NCBI GenBank assembly: GCA_041178405.1
Contig: JBEGVK010000113.1
Location: 1-27,774, forward strand
From: UBA668 sp041178405
Lineage (GTDB): Bacteria > Actinomycetota > Acidimicrobiia > Acidimicrobiales > Ilumatobacteraceae
Direction of reading: 5' to 3'
Length of the DNA stretch: 27,774 nucleotides
The translations under genes and the position numbers were made by a program. Every line of letters starts with the position of its first letter. Positions within the stretch are counted from its first letter, which is position 1. The notes beneath the pieces are model-generated. The model did no database searches and was not told the origin of the DNA. It saw only the letters and a program-made list of their open reading frames with translations. Positions 13,572-20,029 of the stretch are shown here, piece by piece.

Positions 13572-14248
13572 GCGGCACCTCCGGCCACGGCAGCCTCGAC
13601 TGGGTCGTCGACCGAGTCGTCGGCGGACTCGCTGCCTTCCACGCCGACGACCCGGTGCCGCGGCGGTCTGCCACCATCGTCGAGGCGGACCGTCCAACAC
13701 TCGTGCTCGGCTCGTCGCAGCGCGACGACACCGTCGACCGGCGGGTGGCGACGACGCTCGGGGTCGACGTCGTGCGCCGGCGCAGCGGCGGGGGAGCCGT
13801 GCTGCTGATGCCGGGAGAGTTCGCCTGGATCGACCTAGTGGTGCCGGCGGGGGATCCGCTGTGGTCGGACGACGTCGGTGAGGCGATGGGCTGGGTGGGG
13901 TCGCTGTGGGTGGCGGCGCTCGGCTCGATCGACGTAGCCGGCGTCGCCCACGCCGGGCCCTTGGTGCGATCGCCGTGGTCTGATGCCGTCTGCTTTGCCG
14001 GGCGCGGTACCGCTGAGGTGTTCGCAGCCAAAGCGCCCGGCGGCAAGCTCGTGGGTATCTCGCAGCGGCGCACCAAGGGGTGGGCGAGGTTTCAGACGAT
14101 GTGCCACGTGCGCTGGCGGCCCGAACTCGTGGCGGCGCTCACCTCACCCCCTCGCCCGGCGCCCGTCGATCTTGCGGGCGTGGCGGGCTGCGCGCCGGTC
14201 GATCCGGAGCGCCTCGCCGAAGCCGTGCTCGCCCGGCTTCCCGGCTGA
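13541..14248 (+). CDS. Lipoate/octanoate-protein ligase family (LplA-like)
   Basis: Member of the biotin/lipoate A/B protein ligase fold, about 235 residues. The ligand-binding RRRSGGGAVLL motif is near residue 80, the conserved Lys is in PGGKLVGISQRRT near residue 169, and a preceding CFAGRGTAEVF block matches LplA/LipM-type enzymes. It should attach or transfer lipoyl or octanoyl groups to E2 or GcvH proteins, none of which is encoded nearby. The start is uncertain. ATG 13505 gives a 67-base overlap with the HNH gene. ATG 13541 directly follows GGAGGA. TTG 13568 would give the 4-base stop/start overlap typical of this window. All three leave the conserved domain intact. The stop codon lies in the first unit of an 11-base tandem repeat. 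Confidence 0.88.
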   Translation: MEAVPRTRELSGTSGHGSLDWVVDRVVGGLAAFHADDPVPRRSATIVEADRPTLVLGSSQRDDTVDRRVATTLGVDVVRRRSGGGAVLLMPGEFAWIDLVVPAGDPLWSDDVGEAMGWVGSLWVAALGSIDVAGVAHAGPLVRSPWSDAVCFAGRGTAEVFAAKAPGGKLVGISQRRTKGWARFQTMCHVRWRPELVAALTSPPRPAPVDLAGVAGCAPVDPERLAEAVLARLPG

Positions 14249-14272
14249 CGTCTCGCTGACGTCTCGCTGACG
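14244..14272 (+). repeat. Tandem 11-base repeat with staggered stop codons
   Basis: Two perfect copies of GCTGACGTCTC (14244-14254, 14255-14265) are followed by a partial third (GCTGACG, 14266-14272). Each unit carries TGA, at 14246, 14257 and 14268. The 11-base period puts them in all three frames; the first is the real stop of the ligase gene. Confidence 0.85.
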
Positions 14273-14367
14273 ACCCCAGCTCGTCGGCGCCCCGACTCAG
14301 TCCACCTCCCGTGGTTCCCGTCCCTCCGCGTCCCGGCTCCTGCCGGTCTGTTCACGACGTTCCCGTG

Positions 14368-14402
14368 TGCTGCGCCCCGTGTCGGGGGCGGGCGGGACAG
14401 CA
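14368..14402 (+). other. GC-rich hairpin, possible transcription terminator
   Basis: CGCCCC at 14373-14378 can pair with GGGGCG at 14385-14390 around a six-base loop. An outer TGCTG/CAGCA pair (14368-14372 with 14398-14402) could extend the stem across a 7-base bulge. There is no T-run after it, so classical intrinsic termination is doubtful. It lies between the ligase gene and the mraZ operator, where a terminator or insulator would make sense. The remaining sequence from 14273 to 14367 shows no feature I can support. Confidence 0.3.
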
Positions 14403-14414
14403 GGGAATCGGCGG

Positions 14415-14520
14415 TGGGAGGCGCTGTGAGGCGTGGGGGCGGCGCTGTGACGTTCGGGGGAGCCGTGGGGTCAAGGGGGGGATTGTGGGGCATGGTGGTT
14501 GACAGTGGGGAAAAGTGGGG
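14415..14520 (+). promoter_or_regulatory. Extended MraZ-type operator array (10-base-period TGGGG repeats)
   Basis: TGGGG occurs at 14466-14470, 14486-14490, 14506-14510 and 14516-14520. Weaker copies, GGGGG at 14476 and TGGTT at 14496, fill the missing steps, giving six consecutive positions at an exact 10-base period. Upstream, GGGGG at 14456 and TGTGA at 14446 keep the register; TGGGG at 14434, TGTGA at 14425 and TGGGA at 14415 are within 1-2 bases of it. MraZ of E. coli is known to bind three TGGGN repeats separated by 5 bases, the same geometry. The two proximal perfect copies lie inside the -35/-10 spacer, so bound MraZ should block the promoter. The length of the array is unusual. Confidence 0.82.
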
Positions 14521-14527
14521 AGAGAAT
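14499..14527 (+). promoter_or_regulatory. Promoter of the dcw cluster (Pmra)
   Basis: A perfect -35 TTGACA at 14499-14504 is followed, after a 17-base spacer, by GAGAAT at 14522-14527, a 4-of-6 match to TATAAT. Transcription would start near 14533-14536, leaving a 5' leader of about 55-70 bases before the mraZ GTG codons. The spacer contains two TGGGG MraZ boxes. This is the only promoter in the window with a recognisable -35 consensus. Confidence 0.75.
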
Positions 14528-14604
14528 GCACGTCACAGGGCCACGGTGACGCCGTCGTGGGGAACCTGAGGCAGGCGCCAGCAGGAGAGGTGGTGAGGGA
14601 TCCC

Positions 14605-15027
14605 GTGCAGACGTACTCGGGCCGGTTCGACCGGCAGCTCGACGACAAGGGCCGGGTCGCCCTACCGGCTCGCCTGCGTTCGGCCCTCGGCGAGGAGGTG
14701 TGCCTCACCCGCGGCAAGGACCGCTGCGTGATCGTCGTGCCGGCCGCCGCCTTCGATGCCCAGGCGCTGCGCCTGCGCGCACGGGTCGACGCCGGCGAAC
14801 TCCACGAGAACGACCTCCGCGGCTTCACGCACCCGGCCTCATTCGGCACCGTCGACCGACAGGGCAGGGTCGTCATCGAGGAGCACCTCCGCGAGTACGC
14901 GCGCTTGACCCTCGGCTCGACCGTCAAGGTCACCGGCTCGGTCGACCGACTCGAGATCTGGAACCTCGAGCGCTACGAGCAGATCGACGAATTGAACTCC
15001 AGAGCTAGCAGCGGCGACAGCGTGTGA
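14605..15027 (+). CDS. mraZ: Transcriptional regulator / nucleoid protein MraZ
   Basis: MraZ, a ring-forming DNA-binding protein that controls its own dcw operon; 140 residues, close to the family norm. Both AbrB-like half motifs are present: LDDKGRVALPARLR near the N-terminus and TVDRQGRVVIEEHLREYA in the second half, each with the DxxGR core. The ending VDRLEIWNLERYEQ is also typical. GTG 14605 is chosen because it puts YSGRFDRQLDDKGR at the family-usual distance from the start. GAGGGA lies 4 bases upstream. In-frame GTG 14593 and 14590 are alternatives, served by AGGAGA. Starts before about 14533 would lie upstream of the predicted transcription start. Expected to bind the TGGGG array in front of its own gene. 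Confidence 0.95.
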   Translation: MQTYSGRFDRQLDDKGRVALPARLRSALGEEVCLTRGKDRCVIVVPAAAFDAQALRLRARVDAGELHENDLRGFTHPASFGTVDRQGRVVIEEHLREYARLTLGSTVKVTGSVDRLEIWNLERYEQIDELNSRASSGDSV

Positions 15028-15107
15028 CGACGCCGAGCGAGTTCCGCCCCAGCCACCGACCCCACCAACCACGACACGAGAACAGGAGGACCGAGACCGA
15101 CAGATCG

Positions 15108-15155
15108 ATGGAACGACGTCACGGACAGCCCGACGCCACTGGAGCCGGGGCGTGA
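15108..15155 (+). other. Possible 15-codon leader ORF overlapping the rsmH start
   Basis: ATG 15108 opens a 15-codon frame (MERRHGQPDATGAGA) whose TGA at 15153-15155 overlaps the rsmH GTG as GTGA, the junction style used by most genes here. A strong AGGAGG at 15084-15089 lies 18 bases upstream, too far for normal initiation. It could be a coupling leader or chance. Confidence 0.25.
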
Positions 15156-16111
15156 CCGACGAGCACGAGTTCCGACACCTCCCGGTGATGGGCACCGAGA
15201 TCACGGCGCTCTTCGGGGAGGTTCCCCCGGGATTCGTCCTCGACGCCACACTCGGCGGGGGAGGCCACAGCGAGCTGCTGCTCGCACAGTGGCCACACCT
15301 CTCGGTGCTCGGGATCGACCGGGACCGACGGGCGCTCGCCGCAGCGCAGCGACGCCTCGCCCGGTTCGGCGACAGGGTGCGCACGTTCCACACCAGATTC
15401 GACGGACTCGAACACGCCATGGAAGCACTTGCCATCGACACACTCTCGGGTGCCCTGTTCGACCTCGGGGTCAGCTCGCACCAACTCGACACTGCCGAGC
15501 GCGGCTTTTCGTACCGCCAGTCGGCACCGCTCGACATGCGCATGGACGCCGACCAGCAGTGGAGTGCTGCCGACGTCGTCAACGGGTACTCGCTCGACGA
15601 GCTCACCCGGGTGCTGCACACCTATGGCGACGAGCGCTTCGCCCGTCGCATTGCCGCTGCCATCGTCGCAGCGCGACCGATCGAGACCACCACAGAACTC
15701 GCCGAGATCGTGGTGGGCGCCATCCCGGCGCCAGCTCGCCGCACCGGCGGACACCCTGCGAAGCGAACCTTCCAGGCCATCCGCATCGAGGTGAACGGCG
15801 AACTGGACGCCCTGCCGGGCGCGCTCGACACGGCGATCGACCGGACCTCTCCCACCGGTCGCATCGCCGTGCTCTCCTACCACTCCGGCGAGGACCGCAT
15901 CGTGAAGGCGCGGTTCCGCGAGGCATCCACGGGTGGATGCTTGTGCCCGCCGGAGCTGCCGTGCGTGTGCGAGGCCGTCCAGACGGTCCGCCTCGTGCGC
16001 GGCATTCCTGCCCGACCCTCGGCCGACGAGATCCGCGCGAATCCGCGTGCCGCCAGCGCCCGTCTGCGAGTCGTCGAACGCATTGCCGACACCCCCACTC
16101 GATCGCGCTGA
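15152..16111 (+). CDS. rsmH: 16S rRNA (cytosine-1402-N4)-methyltransferase RsmH
   Basis: SAM-dependent methyltransferase (formerly MraW) that modifies C1402 in the ribosomal P-site region; 319 residues. Visible are HLPVMGTEI at the start, the SAM-binding LDATLGGGGHS at 30-40, the GIDRDRRAL block, ALFDLGVSSHQLD at 101-113, and FQAIRIEVNGEL at 207-218. The C-terminal cysteine-rich GGCLCPPELPCVCE is typical of actinobacterial members. The normally invariant HSLEDR reads HSGEDR (Gly246). The start is GTG 15152, with GGAG at 15141-15144 seven bases upstream; there is no in-frame start earlier. It lies 124 bases after mraZ in the same transcript and 53 bases before ftsL. Confidence 0.96.
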   Translation: MTDEHEFRHLPVMGTEITALFGEVPPGFVLDATLGGGGHSELLLAQWPHLSVLGIDRDRRALAAAQRRLARFGDRVRTFHTRFDGLEHAMEALAIDTLSGALFDLGVSSHQLDTAERGFSYRQSAPLDMRMDADQQWSAADVVNGYSLDELTRVLHTYGDERFARRIAAAIVAARPIETTTELAEIVVGAIPAPARRTGGHPAKRTFQAIRIEVNGELDALPGALDTAIDRTSPTGRIAVLSYHSGEDRIVKARFREASTGGCLCPPELPCVCEAVQTVRLVRGIPARPSADEIRANPRAASARLRVVERIADTPTRSR

Positions 16112-16164
16112 TCAGCCCGCGCCACCGCACCGACCACCACGAACGATCGACGAACTGAGTCACG

Positions 16165-16686
16165 ATGGCACTCGCAGTCCGAACAGAGCACGCCCGCATC
16201 GACCGCAGAGGTCGGGGCGCGGCTGCGGTGGCGGTGGCAGGCGGCGACCGTCTGGCCGGCTCGCGAGCAGGGGTTGCGAATCGGCCCAACCTCACGGTCG
16301 TGCCTCGCCGCCGTGCGGCGCGCAGCATCATCGGCATCTGGGTCCTCGCGGCGATCCTGATGGCCGGCGCGGCAGCGTTTCAGACGCAGCTCGCACGCCG
16401 CCAGGTGACGCTCGACATCCTCGACAGCCAGATTCGAGCCGCCCACGACACGTATGACGTGCTGCGCCGCGAGCGGGCCGAGTTGCGGTCGCCGGGGCGC
16501 CTTGTCGAGCAGGCTGCCCTGCTGGGCATGCGGCCAGCCGAGAGCACTGAGTTCATCTCGATCTCCCCCGACGTGATCGCAGAGGTGCAGCGGTCGGGCG
16601 TTCCCGGCGACAGCGGTCCCGACGGGCTCGTCGAGGAATTCGCCGACTTCGCTGCAGTGAAGTCCCAGGCGGGGAGAGCGCCATGA
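16165..16686 (+). CDS. ftsL: Cell division protein FtsL-like
   Basis: Bitopic divisome protein, 173 residues, assigned from architecture and position. It has an arginine-rich cytosolic tail (about 52 residues, 12 Arg), one transmembrane helix at about 53-72, and a heptad-like coiled coil at about 75-108. The segment SPGRLVEQAALLGM at 109-122 matches the characteristic end of FtsL/DivIC proteins. A low-complexity tail containing GVPGDSGPDGLVEEF follows. FtsL bridges FtsQ/FtsB to FtsW-FtsI and helps activate septal synthesis. Sequence conservation in this family is weak, so the call relies on topology and placement between rsmH and ftsI. Its stop overlaps the ftsI start (ATGA). Confidence 0.85.
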   Translation: MALAVRTEHARIDRRGRGAAAVAVAGGDRLAGSRAGVANRPNLTVVPRRRAARSIIGIWVLAAILMAGAAAFQTQLARRQVTLDILDSQIRAAHDTYDVLRRERAELRSPGRLVEQAALLGMRPAESTEFISISPDVIAEVQRSGVPGDSGPDGLVEEFADFAAVKSQAGRAP

Positions 16687-18605
16687 ACGGTCGTGGCCAC
16701 GCCGGCCGACGGCCGGTGCAGGTCACCGACCGACGCGGCAGCACTCGTCGTCATTCCAGTTCGACCCGTCCGCCGGCACACCCTCCGGGCCGGCGGACGG
16801 GCCACGCCGCACGGCGAGTCGTGGCGCGGCGGGCAGCCACGCGTGCCGCTCCGCCGGTGATCGAGTTCCGCGTCGGCGACACGCGGAAGCGAATGCGATT
16901 CGTCGTGAATCTCTTCGCTGGTGCGTGTGCTGTGGTGCTGGCCTACTGCATCTGGCTGCAGACCGGCGGCAGCGAGCCGCTGCTGCAGGACGGTCGCTCG
17001 CAGAGGGTTCGCGAGTCGGTCATCGTCGCTCAGCGAGGCACCATCTTCGCCAGAGACGGCGGCGAGCTCGCCATCAGCGTTCCGTCGAGCACGGTCTACG
17101 CGGACCCGCGAATGGTCGTCGATGGCCCGTCGACCGTCGCGTCGCTCACGGCCGTCCTGGGACTCTCGACGACGAAGCAGCAGTCACTGCTCGACTCGTT
17201 CGCCGCTGCCGAGAAGAAGGCGTTCGTCTACGTGGCCCGCCAGATCGACGACGAGCTCGCAGCGGTCGTCCTCTCTCTCGACCTCGAGGGCGTCGGAGTG
17301 ATCGAGGAGGAGCGGCGCATCATGCCGAGTGGCGAGGTGGGCCGCAGCGTGCTCGGTCTCACCAACGTCGACGGTGAGGGGATTGCCGGCCTGGAGAAGC
17401 AGTACGAGGAGATCCTGCGGGGCATCGACGGGGCACGCATGCGCGAGCGTGACCGCGAGGGGCGGTCCCTTCCCGGAGCGAGTTCGACGACGGTCGCTCC
17501 CATCCCCGGTACCGACCTTGTGCTCACCATCGACAGGTCACTGCAGTTCCAGGTCGAGACGGCCCTGCTGTCTCGCGTCGAGGAGCTGAAGGCCAAGGGC
17601 GGCACCGTGGTGATCATGGACACGGCGACGGGCGATATCTACTCGATGGCGAATGTGACGCGCAATGAATTCGACGAGGTCGAGGTGTCGAGCGCCAACC
17701 TTGCTGCGGTCGAGGCGTTCGATCCCGGCTCCGTCGCAAAGGTCTTCAGCGTGGCGGCGGTCATCGACGCCGGAGTGGCCACTCCCGACTCCACGGTCGA
17801 GGTGCCTGGCTCGATGACCTTCAACGAGGGCACTCAGTGGGAGCAGGAGGTGCACGACGCGAAGCCTCATGGACTGCAGACGATGTCACTGCGCCAGATC
17901 GTGGTCGACTCGTCGAACATCGGAACCCTCCTGATGGCTCAGCGAGTCGGCAACACCACCCTCGGGGAGTACCTCGCAGGGTTCGGCTTCGGGACACGGA
18001 CGGCGGTCGACTTCCCCGACGAGAGCGCCGGCATCATCAAGGACGCCGAGGACTGGCAGGGTGCTGAGGCGGCGACCATCAGCTACGGCTACGGCTATAC
18101 GGCGAGTTCACTGCAGTTGGCTGCTGCAGTGAACACCGTGGCGAACGGCGGCGTCTACGTGGCGCCCCGGCTGCTTGCTGCGACCATCGATCCTTCGGGC
18201 ACCTTTGCCGAGGAGCCTGCATCGGCGACACGCCGAGTCGTGAGTCCCGAGAGCGCCGCCACGGTGACGGACATGCTCCGCGACGTCGTCTGCAGCGGTA
18301 CCGGCCGCGACGCGCGGATCGACGAGATGTCGGTCGCCGGCAAGACCGGTACCTCGTACAAACTGCAGGGAGGCGGTTACGGCGATGCAACGAACCGCAT
18401 CTACAGGGCGTCGTTCGTCGGCTTCTTCCCGGCCCAAGCGCCACGGGTGACCATCCTCGTCACGATCGACGAGCCAGATCCGACGTCGAACGATCGCTTC
18501 GGCGGCAAGGCCGCTGCGCCGCTGTTCGCACGACTGGCGCGTGCAGCGATCCACGAACTGGCGATCATGCCGGTTGCTGGCGACACCGGTTGCGATGGGC
18601 GGTGA
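16683..18605 (+). CDS. ftsI: Septal peptidoglycan transpeptidase FtsI (class B PBP3-type)
   Basis: Penicillin-binding protein crosslinking septal peptidoglycan, 640 residues. A very basic cytosolic tail (15 Arg and one acidic residue in the first 60) leads to a transmembrane helix at about 72-93. The pedestal domain follows, with RGTIFARDGGELAIS at about 118-132 and the GLEKQYEEIL block. The transpeptidase has the catalytic SxxK as S350-V-A-K353 in FDPGSVAKVF, SxN as S410-S-N412, and KTG at 554-556 in VAGKTGTSYK. No PASTA domain is present. It acts with FtsW (encoded four genes downstream). Overlaps ftsL and murE by 4 bases each. The start at ATG 16683 follows from the overlap with ftsL. Confidence 0.96.
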   Translation: MNGRGHAGRRPVQVTDRRGSTRRHSSSTRPPAHPPGRRTGHAARRVVARRAATRAAPPVIEFRVGDTRKRMRFVVNLFAGACAVVLAYCIWLQTGGSEPLLQDGRSQRVRESVIVAQRGTIFARDGGELAISVPSSTVYADPRMVVDGPSTVASLTAVLGLSTTKQQSLLDSFAAAEKKAFVYVARQIDDELAAVVLSLDLEGVGVIEEERRIMPSGEVGRSVLGLTNVDGEGIAGLEKQYEEILRGIDGARMRERDREGRSLPGASSTTVAPIPGTDLVLTIDRSLQFQVETALLSRVEELKAKGGTVVIMDTATGDIYSMANVTRNEFDEVEVSSANLAAVEAFDPGSVAKVFSVAAVIDAGVATPDSTVEVPGSMTFNEGTQWEQEVHDAKPHGLQTMSLRQIVVDSSNIGTLLMAQRVGNTTLGEYLAGFGFGTRTAVDFPDESAGIIKDAEDWQGAEAATISYGYGYTASSLQLAAAVNTVANGGVYVAPRLLAATIDPSGTFAEEPASATRRVVSPESAATVTDMLRDVVCSGTGRDARIDEMSVAGKTGTSYKLQGGGYGDATNRIYRASFVGFFPAQAPRVTILVTIDEPDPTSNDRFGGKAAAPLFARLARAAIHELAIMPVAGDTGCDGR

Positions 18606-20029
18606 CTGGGGTGGAGAGCACGCTTGGCGGACTGCTCGCCGACGAGGCGGTGGCGGGAGAGATCTGGCGGGTCGATCTCGCTGACGACTCCCTGGTGATC
18701 ACGTCGGTCACCCACGACTCGCGCCAGGTCCGCCCGGGGTCTCTCTTCTGCTGCATCCCCGGTAGCAATGCCGACGGCCACGCGTTCGCAGCCGCCGCCG
18801 TGGACTCCGGCGCAGTCGCATTGCTCGTCGCCCGCCCACTGCCGCTCAATGTGCCGCAGTTGATCTCGACGAACCCGCGCCGCGCGATGGCGCTGCTCGC
18901 TGCGGCCTTCGCAGGGCATCCCTCGCGCCGTCTGCGGCTGGTCGGCGTGACAGGCACAAACGGGAAGACGACCACCGCCTCGTTGATCGCAGCTGTCGCT
19001 GTCCACGCAGGGATCCCCACGGCGGTAATCGGGACGCTCACTGGGCGCCACACCACCCCCGAGGCCACCGAGCTGCAGCCGCTCCTCGCGGAGCACCTAG
19101 AGGCCGGGGTTCAGTGTGTCGTGATGGAAGTGTCGTCGCATGCGCTGGCACTGCACCGCGTCGATGGCTGCCAGTTCGAGCTGGCGGTGTTCACCAATCT
19201 CGGACGTGACCATCTCGACCTTCACGGCACGATGGAGGCCTACTTTGCTGCGAAGGCCTCGCTCTTCACCTCTGGCCTTGCCGTCAGGGGTCTCGCGAAC
19301 TGCGACGATCCATACGGCCAACTGATCGCCGATGGTGCACCGATCGTCATGCACTGCTTCCAGGCGTCGGACATCTCACACCTCTCGGTCACTCCGGTCT
19401 CGCACGAATACGACTGGCGCGGCGAGCGGATCCGCGTCGCAATCGGCGGTCGCTACAACGCGATGAACAGCCTTGCCGCAGCGACCGCATCGGCGATGCT
19501 CGGGATAGGCGTCACGCAGATCGCTGCCGGACTCGCATCGGCGTCGTCCGTGCCGGGACGCTTCGAGCCAGTTGACGCAGGGCAGCCATTCAGCGTTGTC
19601 GTCGACTACGCGCACACCCCCGACGGTCTGCGCGAACTGCTCGCCTCTGTTCGGGCTGCCGCAGTGGGGCGGGTGCTGGTCGTGTTCGGGTGCGGCGGCG
19701 ACCGCGACCGGGAGAAGCGGCCAGAGATGGGGGAGGTGGCCGCGCGGCTCGCAGACCGAGTCGTGATCACGAGCGACAATCCGCGATCAGAGGATCCTCA
19801 GTCGATCATCGATGCCCTCCTCGCAGGGGTGCCTGACGACTACCGTCAGCGTGTCGTGACCGAGGCAGACCGTCGCCGAGCCATTGCCGCAGCCCTCTCA
19901 GAGGCATGCCCTGACGATGTCGTCGTGATCGCCGGGAAGGGCCACGAGACCACCCAGACCATTGGTGCCGCCGTGTTCGACTTCGACGACCGCGTGGTTG
20001 CCCGCAGCCTGCTTGAGGCCATCCGATGA
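18602..20029 (+). CDS. murE: UDP-MurNAc-L-Ala-D-Glu ligase MurE (diaminopimelate-adding type)
   Basis: Cytosolic ATP-dependent ligase adding the third residue of the peptidoglycan stem peptide; 475 residues. The ATP loop GVTGTNGKTTT is at 115-125, the carbamylated-lysine region is AYFAAKASLF (Lys218), DYAHTPDGL is at 335-343, and GKGHE is near the C-terminus. The specificity motif DNPR at 392-395 (SDNPRSEDP) indicates diaminopimelate rather than lysine. GTG 18602 overlaps the ftsI stop as GTGA; TTG 18590 and GTG 18611 are less likely. Its stop overlaps the mraY start (ATGA), leaving no room for murF, which normally lies between them. Confidence 0.95.
   Translation: MTGVESTLGGLLADEAVAGEIWRVDLADDSLVITSVTHDSRQVRPGSLFCCIPGSNADGHAFAAAAVDSGAVALLVARPLPLNVPQLISTNPRRAMALLAAAFAGHPSRRLRLVGVTGTNGKTTTASLIAAVAVHAGIPTAVIGTLTGRHTTPEATELQPLLAEHLEAGVQCVVMEVSSHALALHRVDGCQFELAVFTNLGRDHLDLHGTMEAYFAAKASLFTSGLAVRGLANCDDPYGQLIADGAPIVMHCFQASDISHLSVTPVSHEYDWRGERIRVAIGGRYNAMNSLAAATASAMLGIGVTQIAAGLASASSVPGRFEPVDAGQPFSVVVDYAHTPDGLRELLASVRAAAVGRVLVVFGCGGDRDREKRPEMGEVAARLADRVVITSDNPRSEDPQSIIDALLAGVPDDYRQRVVTEADRRRAIAAALSEACPDDVVVIAGKGHETTQTIGAAVFDFDDRVVARSLLEAIR

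Noticed and set aside
10642..14248. Genomic island or prophage remnant, prompted by the HNH gene
   Set aside because: No integrase, transposase, terminase, tRNA or flanking repeats; base and codon usage look like the neighbours.
14244..14272. CRISPR-like repeat
   Set aside because: The units are only 11 bases and directly tandem, without spacers; no cas genes are nearby.
14311..14502. 63-codon open frame in the mraZ upstream region
   Set aside because: Composition follows the G-rich operator, no Shine-Dalgarno is present, and it overlaps the repeat array; coding potential is not supported.
14526..14549. ATG 14526 as a leaderless mraZ start
   Set aside because: It is out of frame with mraZ and stops after seven codons at the TGA ending at 14549.
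14515..14604. N-terminal extension of mraZ starting at 14515
   Set aside because: The start lies inside the -35/-10 spacer, upstream of the predicted transcription start, and the added 30 residues have no MraZ similarity.
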